DNA of 14,207 nt from Nitrospirota bacterium (GCA_021787505.1 JAJYLU010000008.1:1-14207); one strand, 5' to 3'; shown: positions 1-7,316, numbered from the stretch's first letter. Numbers and translations: made by a program. Notes: a model not told the origin generated them from the sequence alone.

Positions 1-1
1 G

Positions 2-67
2 AAACTCAGTATCTACCATTACGAAATGGACCATAAAACGGACGTATTGGGCGGAGCGCCGCAGTGA
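2..67 (+). CDS. C-terminal fragment of an unidentified gene (5' end outside window)
   Basis: The frame is open from the window edge to a TGA at 65-67 and gives a 21-residue tail that ends in VLGGAPQ. The stop lies 12 bp before the ATG of the next gene, and the ribosome-binding sequence GGAGG of that gene follows immediately, which is the spacing of an operon. The tail is too short to assign a family. Its base composition looks nearer to the rest of the chromosome than to the AT-rich gene that follows. An open frame this short could also be chance, so the call rests mainly on the tight spacing. Confidence 0.3.
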   Translation, partial: KLSIYHYEMDHKTDVLGGAPQ

Positions 68-79
68 AACTGGAGGCCA

Positions 80-649
80 ATGAAAAAGACAAAACATATT
101 TTTTGTAAGACATTATTATTATTATTCTGCATTTTTATTATTGGTTGTTCAAGTAAACCTGCGCCAATGCAAGTCCATGGCACGCTGAGATTTGGGCCAT
201 ATAATATTGCTCCACCCGCGGGTTATTGGTATTATCAAAGAAAATATCCAAAGTCATTTAGACTGCCAGTTAAAACATCAAAAGATTTCTTTCTGGAAAC
301 CTTCTTTGAAAATAAAGATGTGATTTCACATAAGACAAGAAGTGGTGTTTTTATAAATTTTGGTGTTTATAAAAATATATATAAAAGCTTTGATGAGTAT
401 TATAGAGTTACTGCGGAAAAAAATGGGTCGCTCTTTAGTTATGAAGAATTGCCAAGAGAGGCACAAGTTCTCAAAACTATGCCAGACTGGAGTTGCAAAC
501 AAACGAATTGGGGTACTTATGGCGTACAATGTATAGCTTTGGATAAAGATCTAGTTGCTGTTGGTATTTTTGGGGATAAAAATCGGGTATTATCTAAAAT
601 CCCGGAATTTAAAAAAATGCTTGAGTCTGTAAAATACACTGAAAAATGA
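80..649 (+). CDS. Putative lipoprotein, function unknown
   Basis: This encodes a 189-residue protein with a classic bacterial lipoprotein signal: basic residues at 2-5, a hydrophobic core at about 11-21, and the lipobox IIGC with the lipidated cysteine at position 23. The mature part should therefore be anchored in a membrane, facing the periplasm or the outer surface. The remaining 167 residues contain many aromatic and charged residues, with a cysteine pair near C139 and C151 that could form a disulfide. I recognise no domain. The start is supported by GGAGG at 72-76, although its spacing of 3 bases is short. By eye the gene is only about one-third GC and prefers A/T-ending codons, unlike every other gene in the window. 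This suggests recent acquisition. Confidence is high for a secreted lipoprotein and nil for function. Confidence 0.8.
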   Translation: MKKTKHIFCKTLLLLFCIFIIGCSSKPAPMQVHGTLRFGPYNIAPPAGYWYYQRKYPKSFRLPVKTSKDFFLETFFENKDVISHKTRSGVFINFGVYKNIYKSFDEYYRVTAEKNGSLFSYEELPREAQVLKTMPDWSCKQTNWGTYGVQCIALDKDLVAVGIFGDKNRVLSKIPEFKKMLESVKYTEK

Positions 650-676
650 AAATATGCTAATAAGGTCATACGTATC

Positions 677-696
677 GGGGACGTTGCCAAGTTATG
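677..696. repeat. GGGGACGTT-type repeat, copy 1
   Basis: The segment GGGGACGTTGCCAAGTTATG shares its first nine bases and the following CC-AA-TT pattern with the copy at 825-850. The two copies flank the 150-bp gene-free stretch that contains the tandem array. Sequences of this kind are, from memory, often seen near REP-associated or IS200-like transposases, but no transposase is present here. Confidence 0.5.
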
Positions 697-734
697 AAAG
701 ATATGCTAACCTGTAGCCATGCCTAGACAGGGGA

Positions 735-830
735 GAATCATATAGGGGTAGAATCATATAGGGGTAGAATCATATAGGGGTAGAATCATATAGGGGTAGA
801 ATCATATAGGGGTAGAATCATATAGGGGAC
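735..830. repeat. Six-copy 16-bp tandem repeat
   Basis: The unit GAATCATATAGGGGTA occurs six times in immediate succession, starting at 735, 751, 767, 783, 799 and 815. The first five copies are identical. The sixth ends in AC instead of TA and runs straight into the GGGGACGTTCCC motif. There are no spacers, so this is a tandem array and not a CRISPR. Such uniform copies point to recent expansion by slippage or by an element-linked mechanism, and copy number is likely to vary among strains. The same gap also holds a 9-bp direct repeat, ATATGCTAA, at 652-660 and 701-709. Confidence 0.95.
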
Positions 831-850
831 GTTCCCAACTTAACCAACTT
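825..850. repeat. GGGGACGTTCCC-type repeat, copy 2
   Basis: This copy follows directly from the last tandem unit. Its core can form a small hairpin, GGGA-CGT-TCCC, and is followed by two AACTT words (836-840 and 846-850). It ends 26 bp from the stop codon of the XRE regulator on the opposite strand, so it may mark one end of the element that carried that gene in. Confidence 0.55.
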
Positions 851-876
851 ATTTTCCTTTTAGCCAGCTTAAAACT

Positions 877-1266
877 TTACTTCCCGGCGCCCTTCAAGAA
901 AGTATCAATCGTCTTGAGTAGCGTTTTTTGCTGTGACTGAGGAAGATCCTCGATTCTCTTAACCCGTCTGAGGAGTCGTAGGCTTGCTTTGCCGTTGCCG
1001 CTGTTTCCATTCGCGGGCTTAAGCCCCAGCAGTTCATCTGTCGTCACCTCAAGCGCCTGGGCGAATCTGATCACCATCTCCGGATGCAGGCGCAGCTTAT
1101 CCCTCTCATAATCCGTGATAAGAGTCTGAGGGATACCCGTCTTTTCGGCTAATTCGATCTGAGTATATCCCCGCTCTTTTCTTAGCCGCGCAATCCTCTG
1201 GCCTATGGTCTCTTTCCCCAGCTTCAAGGGCGGTAGCTTCAGCTTTGATCTCCTTGGCATGTGCAT
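877..1266 (-). CDS. XRE-family helix-turn-helix regulator
   Basis: This encodes a 129-residue DNA-binding protein of the Cro/CI (XRE) type. Residues about 20-81 form the helix-turn-helix domain: IGQRIARLRKERGYTQIELAEK, split here as IGQRIARLRKERGY and TQIELAEK, then a recognition helix near TGIPQTLITDYE and the usual ending VTTDELLGL. The last 45 residues are a basic, glutamine-rich tail. The frame extends further upstream, but I place the start at 1266 because GAGG sits 7 bases before that ATG and the longer form would run into the divergent gene. The 97-bp gap to the divergent response-regulator gene probably contains its own control region. From memory, near-identical regulators occur beside REP-type transposases in Geobacter-like genomes, which fits the repeats downstream. 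Its target genes are unknown. Confidence 0.85.
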   Translation of the reverse strand: MHMPRRSKLKLPPLKLGKETIGQRIARLRKERGYTQIELAEKTGIPQTLITDYERDKLRLHPEMVIRFAQALEVTTDELLGLKPANGNSGNGKASLRLLRRVKRIEDLPQSQQKTLLKTIDTFLKGAGK

Positions 1267-1297
1267 ATTATATCCTCGCTTTTTTAGACGGCCTGAA

Positions 1298-1340
1298 TTT
1301 CGGTTGCAAAAATGGCGGTCTCGACTTATAATTCCCGAAA
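1298..1340. promoter_or_regulatory. Possible operator: inverted repeat around the promoter
   Basis: TTTCGG at 1298-1303 and CCGAAA at 1335-1340 form an inverted repeat that brackets the -35 and -10 boxes almost exactly. XRE-type regulators commonly bind paired half-sites overlapping promoters, and one is encoded 32 bp away. Six-base arms with a 31-base spacer can occur by chance, so this is a suggestion only. Confidence 0.25.
1304..1332 (+). promoter_or_regulatory. Sigma70-type promoter of the response-regulator gene
   Basis: TTGCAA at 1304-1309 is separated by exactly 17 bases from a perfect TATAAT at 1327-1332. Transcription would begin near 1339, giving a leader of about 25 bases before the ATG at 1364. 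Confidence 0.7.
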
Positions 1341-1363
1341 CTGAACACAGGGGAGACAGGGAT

Positions 1364-1936
1364 ATGGCCGATACCAAATATTGCCTCTGCTGCGATGAGC
1401 AGGTGCCCTTCGGTACCGTAGTGAGGAACGAGCGGAGGGAGGTCACCTGTAACTACTGCGGCTTTACACTCGATGTGGAAGGAGCGGCGGAGCCCCAGAA
1501 AGCGGAAAACAAAGGGCATGCCCTGGTTGCCGACGACTCGCTTTTCACCAGAAAGGTCATAGTGGAGCTCATTGCCGAGAGGAAGTTTTCATCTGACGTG
1601 ATGTCTTTCGAAAACGGGCTCGAATTGATCACCGCTTACTCAAAACTCCTGACAGAAAAGAGACCGGTCGATGTGGCGATCATCGACCTGAACATGCCGG
1701 TGATGGACGGCCTCACGGCCGCCCGGACGGTCCGGGCGCTCGAGGCCCAGAATAAGGCGACGAACGTGCCGATCGTTTTCTTTTCGGCTGAAAAGGCCGA
1801 CGAAGCCCTCAAAAACCAGATGCAGAACCTAGAACCTGCCTACTATGTCAACAAGGGCTCGGATCCTGATCCCGACAAGCTCGCCGGCCGCGTCGAGTAT
1901 CTACTCGGCTATCTGAGGGAGAAGTTCGGGCAGTAG
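1364..1936 (+). CDS. Single-domain response regulator with N-terminal zinc-ribbon-like segment
   Basis: This encodes a 190-residue protein. Residues 1-35 hold two cysteine pairs (C7/C10 with an extra C9, and C29/C32) spaced like a zinc ribbon. Residues about 52-187 form a CheY-like receiver domain: acidic pair D57/D58, phosphoacceptor D108 in IIDLNMPVMDG, S141 in FFSAEKAD and the conserved lysine K164 in YVNKGS. No output domain follows, so it likely works by protein contact, for example as a chemotaxis or phosphorelay component. The zinc ribbon may be the binding surface. I chose the ATG at 1364 because GGGAG lies 8 bases upstream and the promoter sits just before it; a longer upstream reading would cross the promoter and the divergent gene. 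No histidine kinase is in the window, so it is an orphan as seen here. Confidence 0.85.
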   Translation: MADTKYCLCCDEQVPFGTVVRNERREVTCNYCGFTLDVEGAAEPQKAENKGHALVADDSLFTRKVIVELIAERKFSSDVMSFENGLELITAYSKLLTEKRPVDVAIIDLNMPVMDGLTAARTVRALEAQNKATNVPIVFFSAEKADEALKNQMQNLEPAYYVNKGSDPDPDKLAGRVEYLLGYLREKFGQ

Positions 1937-1993
1937 CACCCTAAAACTTTACCGCCTTATCGGCGCACCCGCCGGATCCTGCAATGAACCAGT

Positions 1994-2021
1994 TTGACAT
2001 TGCTCCCCCCTGTGGTAGAGT
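1994..2021 (+). promoter_or_regulatory. Probable sigma70 promoter of the phosphoketolase gene
   Basis: A perfect TTGACA at 1994-1999 is followed after 16 bases by TAGAGT at 2016-2021, which matches TATAAT at four of six positions. The start point would lie near 2028, leaving a leader of about 60 bases. Confidence 0.5.
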
Positions 2022-2087
2022 GGAAGAAGAAAAAATCGTATTATTCAAACCCGGGAAATTCTCACTCTATTGCAACAGGAGGATGCC

Positions 2088-4454
2088 ATGCCTGCAACGC
2101 TTTCTAAAAAGCAGATAAAAGGCCTCGATGCCTATTGGCGCGCGGCGAACTATCTTTCGGTCGGACAGATCTACCTTTTGGACAATCCCCTGCTTAAGGA
2201 GCCCCTGAAGCTTGAGCATATAAAACCCAGGCTGCTGGGACATTGGGGAACTACGCCCGGAGTGAACTTTATCTATGTACACCTCAACCGTCTGATAATT
2301 GAGCACGACCTGAATGTTCTGTTCATGCTTGGTCCGGGTCACGGGGCGCCGGGCCTTATAGCCAATACCTATCTGGAAGGCACTTACAGCGAGATCTATC
2401 CGGATATATCGCGGGATGAGGAGGGAATGAAAAAGCTCTTCAAGCAGTTTTCGTTCCCCGGCGGTATACCGAGCCATGCGGCGCCGGAGACGCCCGGGTC
2501 GATCCACGAAGGAGGGGAACTCGGCTACTCGATATCGCACGCCTACGGTGCCGCCTTCGACAACCCCGACCTTATCGTTGCCTGCGTGGTCGGCGACGGT
2601 GAGGCGGAAACCGGTCCCCTTGCAACCTCATGGCATTCGAACAAGTTCCTGAACCCCGCTCGCGACGGCGCGGTGCTGCCTGTCCTCCACCTGAACGGCT
2701 ATAAGATCGCAAACCCGACCGTCCTTGCGAGGATCGGGCGCGATGAGTTGGAAAGCCTCTTCGCGGGCTACGGATATAAACCTTTCTTCGTTGAGGGAAG
2801 AGACCCCGAAAAAATGCACCCGCTGATGGCCGAGACGCTCGAAGCTGTCCTTGCCGAGATCAGAGCGATACAGGAAAAGGCCCGCGCCAAGGGCAATTTC
2901 ACGCGGCCCCGCTGGCCTATGATTATCATGCGCACGCCAAAGGGATGGACGTGTCCGAAGGAGGCGGACGGGCTGAAACTCGAGGACTCATGGCGGTCCC
3001 ATCAGGTGCCTCTTTCCGATATGGACACGAAGCCGGGACATATCAGGATCCTCGAAAAGTGGATGAAGAGCTACGGCCCCGGAGAGCTTTTCGACGAAAA
3101 GGGGAGATTAGTCTCAGAACTTGCGGAACTGGCCCCGAAGGGGGACCGCCGTATGGGGATGAACCGCCATGCAAACGGCGGCCTTCTTATGAAAGAGCTG
3201 AAGATGCCTGATTTTCGAGACTACGCGGTCAAGGTCCCCGGCGCCGGACAGGTCCTGGCCGAGGCGACAAGGGTAATGGGCACCTTTCTGCGGGACGTGA
3301 TGAAGATGAACGCTGAGACGAGGAACTTCCGCGTCATGGGACCGGATGAAACCGCTTCGAACCGTCTCAATGCGCTCTTCGAGGTGACGGACAAGACATG
3401 GGTCAACAAGACCCTTCCCGACGACGATCACCTTTCCGAGAACGGCCGCGTCATGGAGATCCTGAGCGAACACACCTGTCAGGGCTGGCTCGAAGGGTAT
3501 ATCCTGACCGGCAGGCATGGTTTCTTCTCCTGTTACGAGGCGTTCGTCCACATCGTCGACTCGATGTTCAACCAGCACGCAAAATGGCTCAAGACCGCAG
3601 GCAGAGAAATCCCCTGGCGCAGGCCGATCGCGTCGCTGAACTATCTCCTCACGTCCCATGTATGGCGGCAGGACCACAACGGGTTTAGCCATCAGGACCC
3701 CGGGTTTATCGATCACGTCGTCAACAAGAAGGCAGACGTTGTCCGTGTCTACTTCCCTCCGGATGCCAATACGCTCCTGTCGGTAACCGACCACTGCCTT
3801 CGCAGCCGCAACTATGTGAACGTTATCGTGGCCGGAAAACAGCTCCAGCCGCAGTGGCTCGATATGGATGCCGCCATCAAACACTGTACCTCCGGCATCG
3901 GCATATGGGAGTGGGCGAGCAACGACAGGGGAAGCGAGCCGGACGTGGTGATGGCCTGCGTGGGAGACGTGCCGACGATGGAGACCCTCGCCGCGGCAGA
4001 GATGCTCCGGGAGCACGCGCCGGATTTGAAGGTCCGGGTGATCAACGCGGTCGACCTCATGACGCTTCAGCCGAAAGAAGAGCATCCGCACGGACTTTCG
4101 GACAAGGAATTCGATATCCTCTTCACCACCGACAAGCCGATCATCTTTGCGTATCACGGATACCCCTGGCTTATCCACAGGTTGACCTACCGCAGGACGA
4201 ACCACAAGAACCTCCATGTCCGGGGATACAAAGAGGAGGGGACGACCACAACGCCGTTTGACATGGCGGTCCGCAATGACCTCGACCGGTTCCACCTCGT
4301 TGCCGACGTAATCGACCGCGTCCCGAAGCTCGGGTATATTGCGGCATATACCAAGCAGGCGGTCCGTGACAAGCTGATCGAACATAAGGAGTATATCGCC
4401 CGGTACGGTCAGGACATGCCGGAGATCCGGGACTGGACCTGGAAGGGGAAATGA
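2088..4454 (+). CDS. xfp: Phosphoketolase (xylulose-5-phosphate/fructose-6-phosphate)
   Basis: This thiamine-diphosphate enzyme splits xylulose 5-phosphate, and often fructose 6-phosphate, with inorganic phosphate. The products are acetyl phosphate plus glyceraldehyde 3-phosphate or erythrose 4-phosphate. At 788 residues it has the usual family length. Hallmarks are GPGHGAPG (82-89), the signature stretch [16 protein letters not shown] followed by [11 protein letters not shown] (about 122-148), the ThDP-binding GDGEAETG (169-176), a CYEAF motif with the probable catalytic glutamate, and [20 protein letters not shown] near the middle of the C-terminal half. H52, H85, H130 and H140 match expected active-site histidines. 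The ATG at 2088 has AGGAGG five bases upstream; an in-frame TTG at 2070 lacks such a site. Substrate preference cannot be read from sequence by eye. The acetyl phosphate could feed acetate kinase or phosphotransacetylase, neither of which is in the window. Confidence 0.97.
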   Translation: MPATLSKKQIKGLDAYWRAANYLSVGQIYLLDNPLLKEPLKLEHIKPRLLGHWGTTPGVNFIYVHLNRLIIEHDLNVLFMLGPGHGAPGLIANTYLEGTYSEIYPDISRDEEGMKKLFKQFSFPGGIPSHAAPETPGSIHEGGELGYSISHAYGAAFDNPDLIVACVVGDGEAETGPLATSWHSNKFLNPARDGAVLPVLHLNGYKIANPTVLARIGRDELESLFAGYGYKPFFVEGRDPEKMHPLMAETLEAVLAEIRAIQEKARAKGNFTRPRWPMIIMRTPKGWTCPKEADGLKLEDSWRSHQVPLSDMDTKPGHIRILEKWMKSYGPGELFDEKGRLVSELAELAPKGDRRMGMNRHANGGLLMKELKMPDFRDYAVKVPGAGQVLAEATRVMGTFLRDVMKMNAETRNFRVMGPDETASNRLNALFEVTDKTWVNKTLPDDDHLSENGRVMEILSEHTCQGWLEGYILTGRHGFFSCYEAFVHIVDSMFNQHAKWLKTAGREIPWRRPIASLNYLLTSHVWRQDHNGFSHQDPGFIDHVVNKKADVVRVYFPPDANTLLSVTDHCLRSRNYVNVIVAGKQLQPQWLDMDAAIKHCTSGIGIWEWASNDRGSEPDVVMACVGDVPTMETLAAAEMLREHAPDLKVRVINAVDLMTLQPKEEHPHGLSDKEFDILFTTDKPIIFAYHGYPWLIHRLTYRRTNHKNLHVRGYKEEGTTTTPFDMAVRNDLDRFHLVADVIDRVPKLGYIAAYTKQAVRDKLIEHKEYIARYGQDMPEIRDWTWKGK

Positions 4455-4471
4455 GATCAGCGGGAGACAAC

Positions 4472-5074
4472 ATGCCTGACCAAAGCGGCGAAGTGTGGCT
4501 CGTCCGCCACGGTGAAACTGAATGGAGTTCCTCCGGCAGACATACGGGCAGGACAGATCTGACGTTGACCGGGGATGGCCGGAAGCAGGCGGTGCTTCTT
4601 AGAGAGAGGCTGGCCCAAAGGTCGTTTTCCCTCGTGCTGTCGAGTCCGCTCGCCCGTGCAGTCGAAACATGCAAGATCGCAGGATACGGGGAGGTTGCCG
4701 AAGTCAGCGGCGATCTAAGGGAATGGGATTACGGGGATTATGAGGGTCTTACCAGCTCGCAGATACGGGAGAAAGTCGCGGGCTGGACAATCTGGAGAGG
4801 CAATCCTGCCGGCGGGGAAACGATCGGGCAGGTGGCTGATCGGGCGAGAAGGGTCATCAGCAGGGTAAGAGAGGTCAAGGGTGACGTGGTCCTGTTTTCT
4901 CACGGCCATCTGCTCCGCGTACTTTGTGCCTGCTGGCTCGGCCTGCCTGCCGACGCAGGCAGGCTATTTTCACTCGGTACCGCGTCGATCAGCATTCTCG
5001 GGTACGAACACGAAACACCCGTCATATCACTCTGGAATCACAATTGGTGTGTCGCTCCGTGGGAGAACTTCTGA
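4472..5074 (+). CDS. Histidine phosphatase family protein (phosphoglycerate-mutase-like)
   Basis: This encodes a 200-residue cytosolic phosphatase. The catalytic core is visible: VRHGETEW with the phosphorylated histidine H13, LSSPLARAVET with R62, the acid/base region LREWDYGDYEG with E84, and FSHGH with the second histidine H144. The stretch GWTIWRGNPAGGE resembles the sedoheptulose-bisphosphatase/sugar-phosphatase branch more than glycolytic mutases, but that is an impression. The start at 4472 has GGGAG six bases before it. An in-frame ATG at 4451 that overlaps the phosphoketolase stop (ATGA) is the alternative and would add seven residues. Either way the two genes are translationally close and should share a transcript. 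This suggests a role in sugar-phosphate turnover around the phosphoketolase pathway. The exact substrate is unknown. Confidence 0.88.
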   Translation: MPDQSGEVWLVRHGETEWSSSGRHTGRTDLTLTGDGRKQAVLLRERLAQRSFSLVLSSPLARAVETCKIAGYGEVAEVSGDLREWDYGDYEGLTSSQIREKVAGWTIWRGNPAGGETIGQVADRARRVISRVREVKGDVVLFSHGHLLRVLCACWLGLPADAGRLFSLGTASISILGYEHETPVISLWNHNWCVAPWENF

Positions 5075-5145
5075 TGGGCTGTCTGCGAGGACCTGGTTAT
5101 CGCCTGGCATACGCGTACAGTGGTAATAGGTAAGAACGGTCCTGA

Positions 5146-5631
5146 TCAGAAGTAGTGGCGGAGATAATAGGCTGCGGTCACCACTATAATCAGGATGAGC
5201 CCCGAGAAAGAAGAGAGCCCTCTGAAAACGTTCTTTACGTCCGGGAACGAGAGTCTTCCTGCCCAGAGCATCTGTATGAACAGCCATAAGAAGAAGGAGT
5301 CCAAAAGAGTGAAGGTGCGAAGTTTCTTGGCGATTGCGCTGAAATGAATATATGGTAAGTTCCTTCCCATCCCGACGACATGAAGATGCCGCAGGGTCAG
5401 GAAAAGAATGAGCCACCATATGATCGGCGCGAGCGCGATGAACGACGAAAGTACCTTGTATCTCGTCCTCGATTTGACGCTCCCAAGGACGTAGGTGCTA
5501 CCCTCTTTCCTTGGGACTACCGAGAAGCCTTCAGCTTTTCCGAGAAGAAGCGCGGCGACATAATGCGCCAGTTCGTGCAGTACCGTGCCAGGGAAATAGA
5601 AGATCAGTTTAAGCAGGAGCCGAATCCGCAT
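5146..5631 (-). CDS. Small HExxH membrane protein (M50-like putative metalloprotease)
   Basis: This encodes a 161-residue integral membrane protein with about four hydrophobic segments (roughly 12-31, 61-82, 108-126, 142-158). The first contains HELAH (H19-H23), the zinc-binding motif of site-2-type proteases, in the typical setting PGTVLHELAHYVAALLLG. The LDG motif of standard M50 enzymes is absent. An aspartate in SFPD (D131) after the third segment may supply the third ligand, as in some minimal relatives. Substrate and activity are unknown. No ribosome-binding sequence precedes the ATG, and an upstream stop codon rules out a longer version. A TAAAAT box lies just before the ATG, so the message may be leaderless. 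The gene is convergent with the phosphatase gene and divergent from lysS. Confidence 0.78.
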   Translation of the reverse strand: MRIRLLLKLIFYFPGTVLHELAHYVAALLLGKAEGFSVVPRKEGSTYVLGSVKSRTRYKVLSSFIALAPIIWWLILFLTLRHLHVVGMGRNLPYIHFSAIAKKLRTFTLLDSFFLWLFIQMLWAGRLSFPDVKNVFRGLSSFSGLILIIVVTAAYYLRHYF

Positions 5632-5636
5632 CGACT

Positions 5637-5642
5637 ATTTTA
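5637..5642 (-). promoter_or_regulatory. Possible -10 box placing the transcript start at the ATG
   Basis: Read on the minus strand, TGATAAAAT is an extended -10 element whose last base is five bases from the ATG at 5631. Transcription would begin at or next to the A of the start codon. No convincing -35 box is seen. Confidence 0.35.
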
Positions 5643-5685
5643 TCACGTTGGTGGGGTGCAACCGTCCGGATGACCCGGGTGATTA

Positions 5686-5694
5686 TGCTATAAT
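5686..5694 (+). promoter_or_regulatory. Extended -10 promoter of the lysS cluster
   Basis: TGCTATAAT is a perfect extended -10 element (TGN plus TATAAT). The -35 region is poor, as is common for promoters of this class. Initiation would be near 5701, giving a leader of about 70 bases. Confidence 0.6.
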
Positions 5695-5762
5695 AAACAC
5701 CGTTAGCTTTTAAAATCGGCATGTTACGCATGCGGTGAATTGTATGCCGGCATTTCTTATTC

Positions 5763-5769
5763 GAGGTGA
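5763..5769 (+). promoter_or_regulatory. Ribosome-binding site that decides the lysS start
   Basis: GAGGTGA is complementary over seven bases to the 16S rRNA tail, and its GAGG core lies five bases before the GTG at 5772. The GTG at 5766 lies inside this site and has no Shine-Dalgarno sequence of its own, so 5772 is the better start. Confidence 0.65.
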
Positions 5770-5771
5770 AC

Positions 5772-7271
5772 GTGGAAGAGATCAACGAACTCATCAAACA
5801 GCGCATCAGGAAGGTCGAAGAACTGAAGGAGATGGGTGTCCAGCCCTATGGAAAGCCGTTTCCCGCCACCGACCATGCTGCTGATCTTATTGAAAAGTAT
5901 AGGGACACGTCGAAAGAAGAACTCGAAACCGGCGCCGTCGAATGCTCTCTGGCGGGGAGGATCGTTGCCATGCGCGATTTCGGGAAGGCCGCCTTTGCGC
6001 ACGTACAGGACAGTACCGGCAAGATGCAGATCTACCTTAAGAAGGACGTGCTGGGCGAGGGGTACAAGCTTCTCAAGAAGCTCGATATCGGCGACATCGT
6101 CGGTTTGAGAGGAAGGCTCTTCAGGACAAGGACGAACGAACTCACCGTGGAGGTCGGGTCATTACAGCTGATGACGAAATCGATACGGCCCCTTCCGGAG
6201 AAGTGGCACGGCCTCAAGGACGTTGAGACGCGGTACCGTCAGCGCTACGTCGACCTTATTGTGAACCCCGAGGTCAGGGAAAACTTTGCGCGGAGAAGCG
6301 TGGTCATCAAGGGGGTGAGGGACTTCCTGGAGACGAAGGGCTTCATCGAAGTCGAAACCCCGATGATGCACCAGATACCGGGCGGCGCGACCGCGCGGCC
6401 TTTCAAGACCCACCATAACGCGCTCGACATAGACCTGTACCTCAGGATCGCGCCTGAATTGTACCTCAAGAGGCTCCTCGTCGGCGGTTACGAACGCGTG
6501 TACGAGCTGAACAAGAACTTCAGAAACGAAGGCATATCCACAAAACATAACCCGGAATTTTCGATGCTGGAATTCTATATCGCCTATAAAGATTACAATT
6601 TCCTCATGTCCCTTACCGAGGAACTCATCACCGAAGTTGCGATGAAGGCGGCGGGGTCGCTGAAAATCCCCTATGGCGACGACACCATCGACCTCACGCC
6701 TCCGTGGCCGAGAGTGCCGATGCTCGAGGCGCTAGCGAACAACGGCGTGCCGGAGGAGATACTTCGCGACGCGGAGAAGGCGAAGGTATGGGGCAGGGCG
6801 AACAAGATAGACATCCCTGAGGGCTCCTCGCTCGGCAAGATACTAGACGAAATATTCAAGGAGAAGGTCGAGCCCGGCCTTGTGCAGCCGACGTTCATCA
6901 TCGACCATCCGGTTGAGCTCTCCCCGCTTGCGAAGCGGAAGGCGGACAATCCGGCCCTGGTAGAAAGGTTTGAGCTCTTCATCTGTGCCAGGGAACTGGC
7001 GAACGCCTTTTCGGAACTAAATGACCCCTTTGATCAGAGGGGAAGGTTCCTCGAACAGGTGAAGGCGAAACAGGAGGGCGACGAAGAGGCGCACTGGATG
7101 GACGAAGACTTCATCAGGGCGCTCGAATACGGCATGCCGCCTGCCGCGGGCGAGGGGATCGGGATCGACCGTCTTGTTATGCTCCTGACTAATTCACAGT
7201 CGATAAGGGACGTGGTGCTTTTCCCGCAGCTGAAGCCGGAACAGGCCGACAGACCCGCTGACGAGCAATGA
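5772..7271 (+). CDS. lysS: Lysyl-tRNA synthetase, class II
   Basis: This charges tRNA(Lys) with lysine using ATP, and the 499-residue length is normal for the family. An N-terminal OB-fold anticodon-binding domain (about 60-135, with GRIVAMRDFGKAAFAHVQD) precedes the class II catalytic core: motif 1 around FIEVETPMM (about 191-199), the lysine-specific GGATARPF, motif 2 with RNEGISTKHNPEF (about 251-263), and motif 3 GEGIGIDRLVML near the C terminus followed by RDVVLFP. I start at the GTG at 5772 on the strength of the GAGGTGA sequence upstream. The GTG at 5766 would add two residues. It is the first gene of a four-gene cluster with lolC/E, lolD and coaE, and a clear extended -10 promoter lies about 80 bases upstream. 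Confidence 0.97.
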   Translation: MEEINELIKQRIRKVEELKEMGVQPYGKPFPATDHAADLIEKYRDTSKEELETGAVECSLAGRIVAMRDFGKAAFAHVQDSTGKMQIYLKKDVLGEGYKLLKKLDIGDIVGLRGRLFRTRTNELTVEVGSLQLMTKSIRPLPEKWHGLKDVETRYRQRYVDLIVNPEVRENFARRSVVIKGVRDFLETKGFIEVETPMMHQIPGGATARPFKTHHNALDIDLYLRIAPELYLKRLLVGGYERVYELNKNFRNEGISTKHNPEFSMLEFYIAYKDYNFLMSLTEELITEVAMKAAGSLKIPYGDDTIDLTPPWPRVPMLEALANNGVPEEILRDAEKAKVWGRANKIDIPEGSSLGKILDEIFKEKVEPGLVQPTFIIDHPVELSPLAKRKADNPALVERFELFICARELANAFSELNDPFDQRGRFLEQVKAKQEGDEEAHWMDEDFIRALEYGMPPAAGEGIGIDRLVMLLTNSQSIRDVVLFPQLKPEQADRPADEQ

Positions 7272-7316
7272 GGCCGATCATGGTGAAGAGGCACTAGAAT
7301 TTATGGGTTTCCCTTC

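Noticed and set aside
735..830. Short repeat array as a possible CRISPR
   Set aside because: The units are contiguous with no spacers, and no cas genes are nearby.
1205..1363. Upstream extension of the response-regulator reading frame
   Set aside because: It would cross the sigma70 promoter and the start of the divergent regulator gene; the ATG at 1364 has its own Shine-Dalgarno sequence.
3114..4385. Long open frame on the minus strand (423 codons) opposite the phosphoketolase gene
   Set aside because: It is an antisense shadow of a well-conserved gene in GC-rich sequence, with no Shine-Dalgarno sequence or recognisable domain.
4941..4964. Perfect hairpin with 10-bp arms (GCCTGCCTGC / GCAGGCAGGC, 4-base loop) inside the phosphatase gene, as an inserted REP-like palindrome
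   Set aside because: It encodes GLPADAGR, which sits where the histidine-phosphatase family normally has a GLP..GR stretch. The peptide is ancestral and not inserted; the symmetry is probably codon choice.
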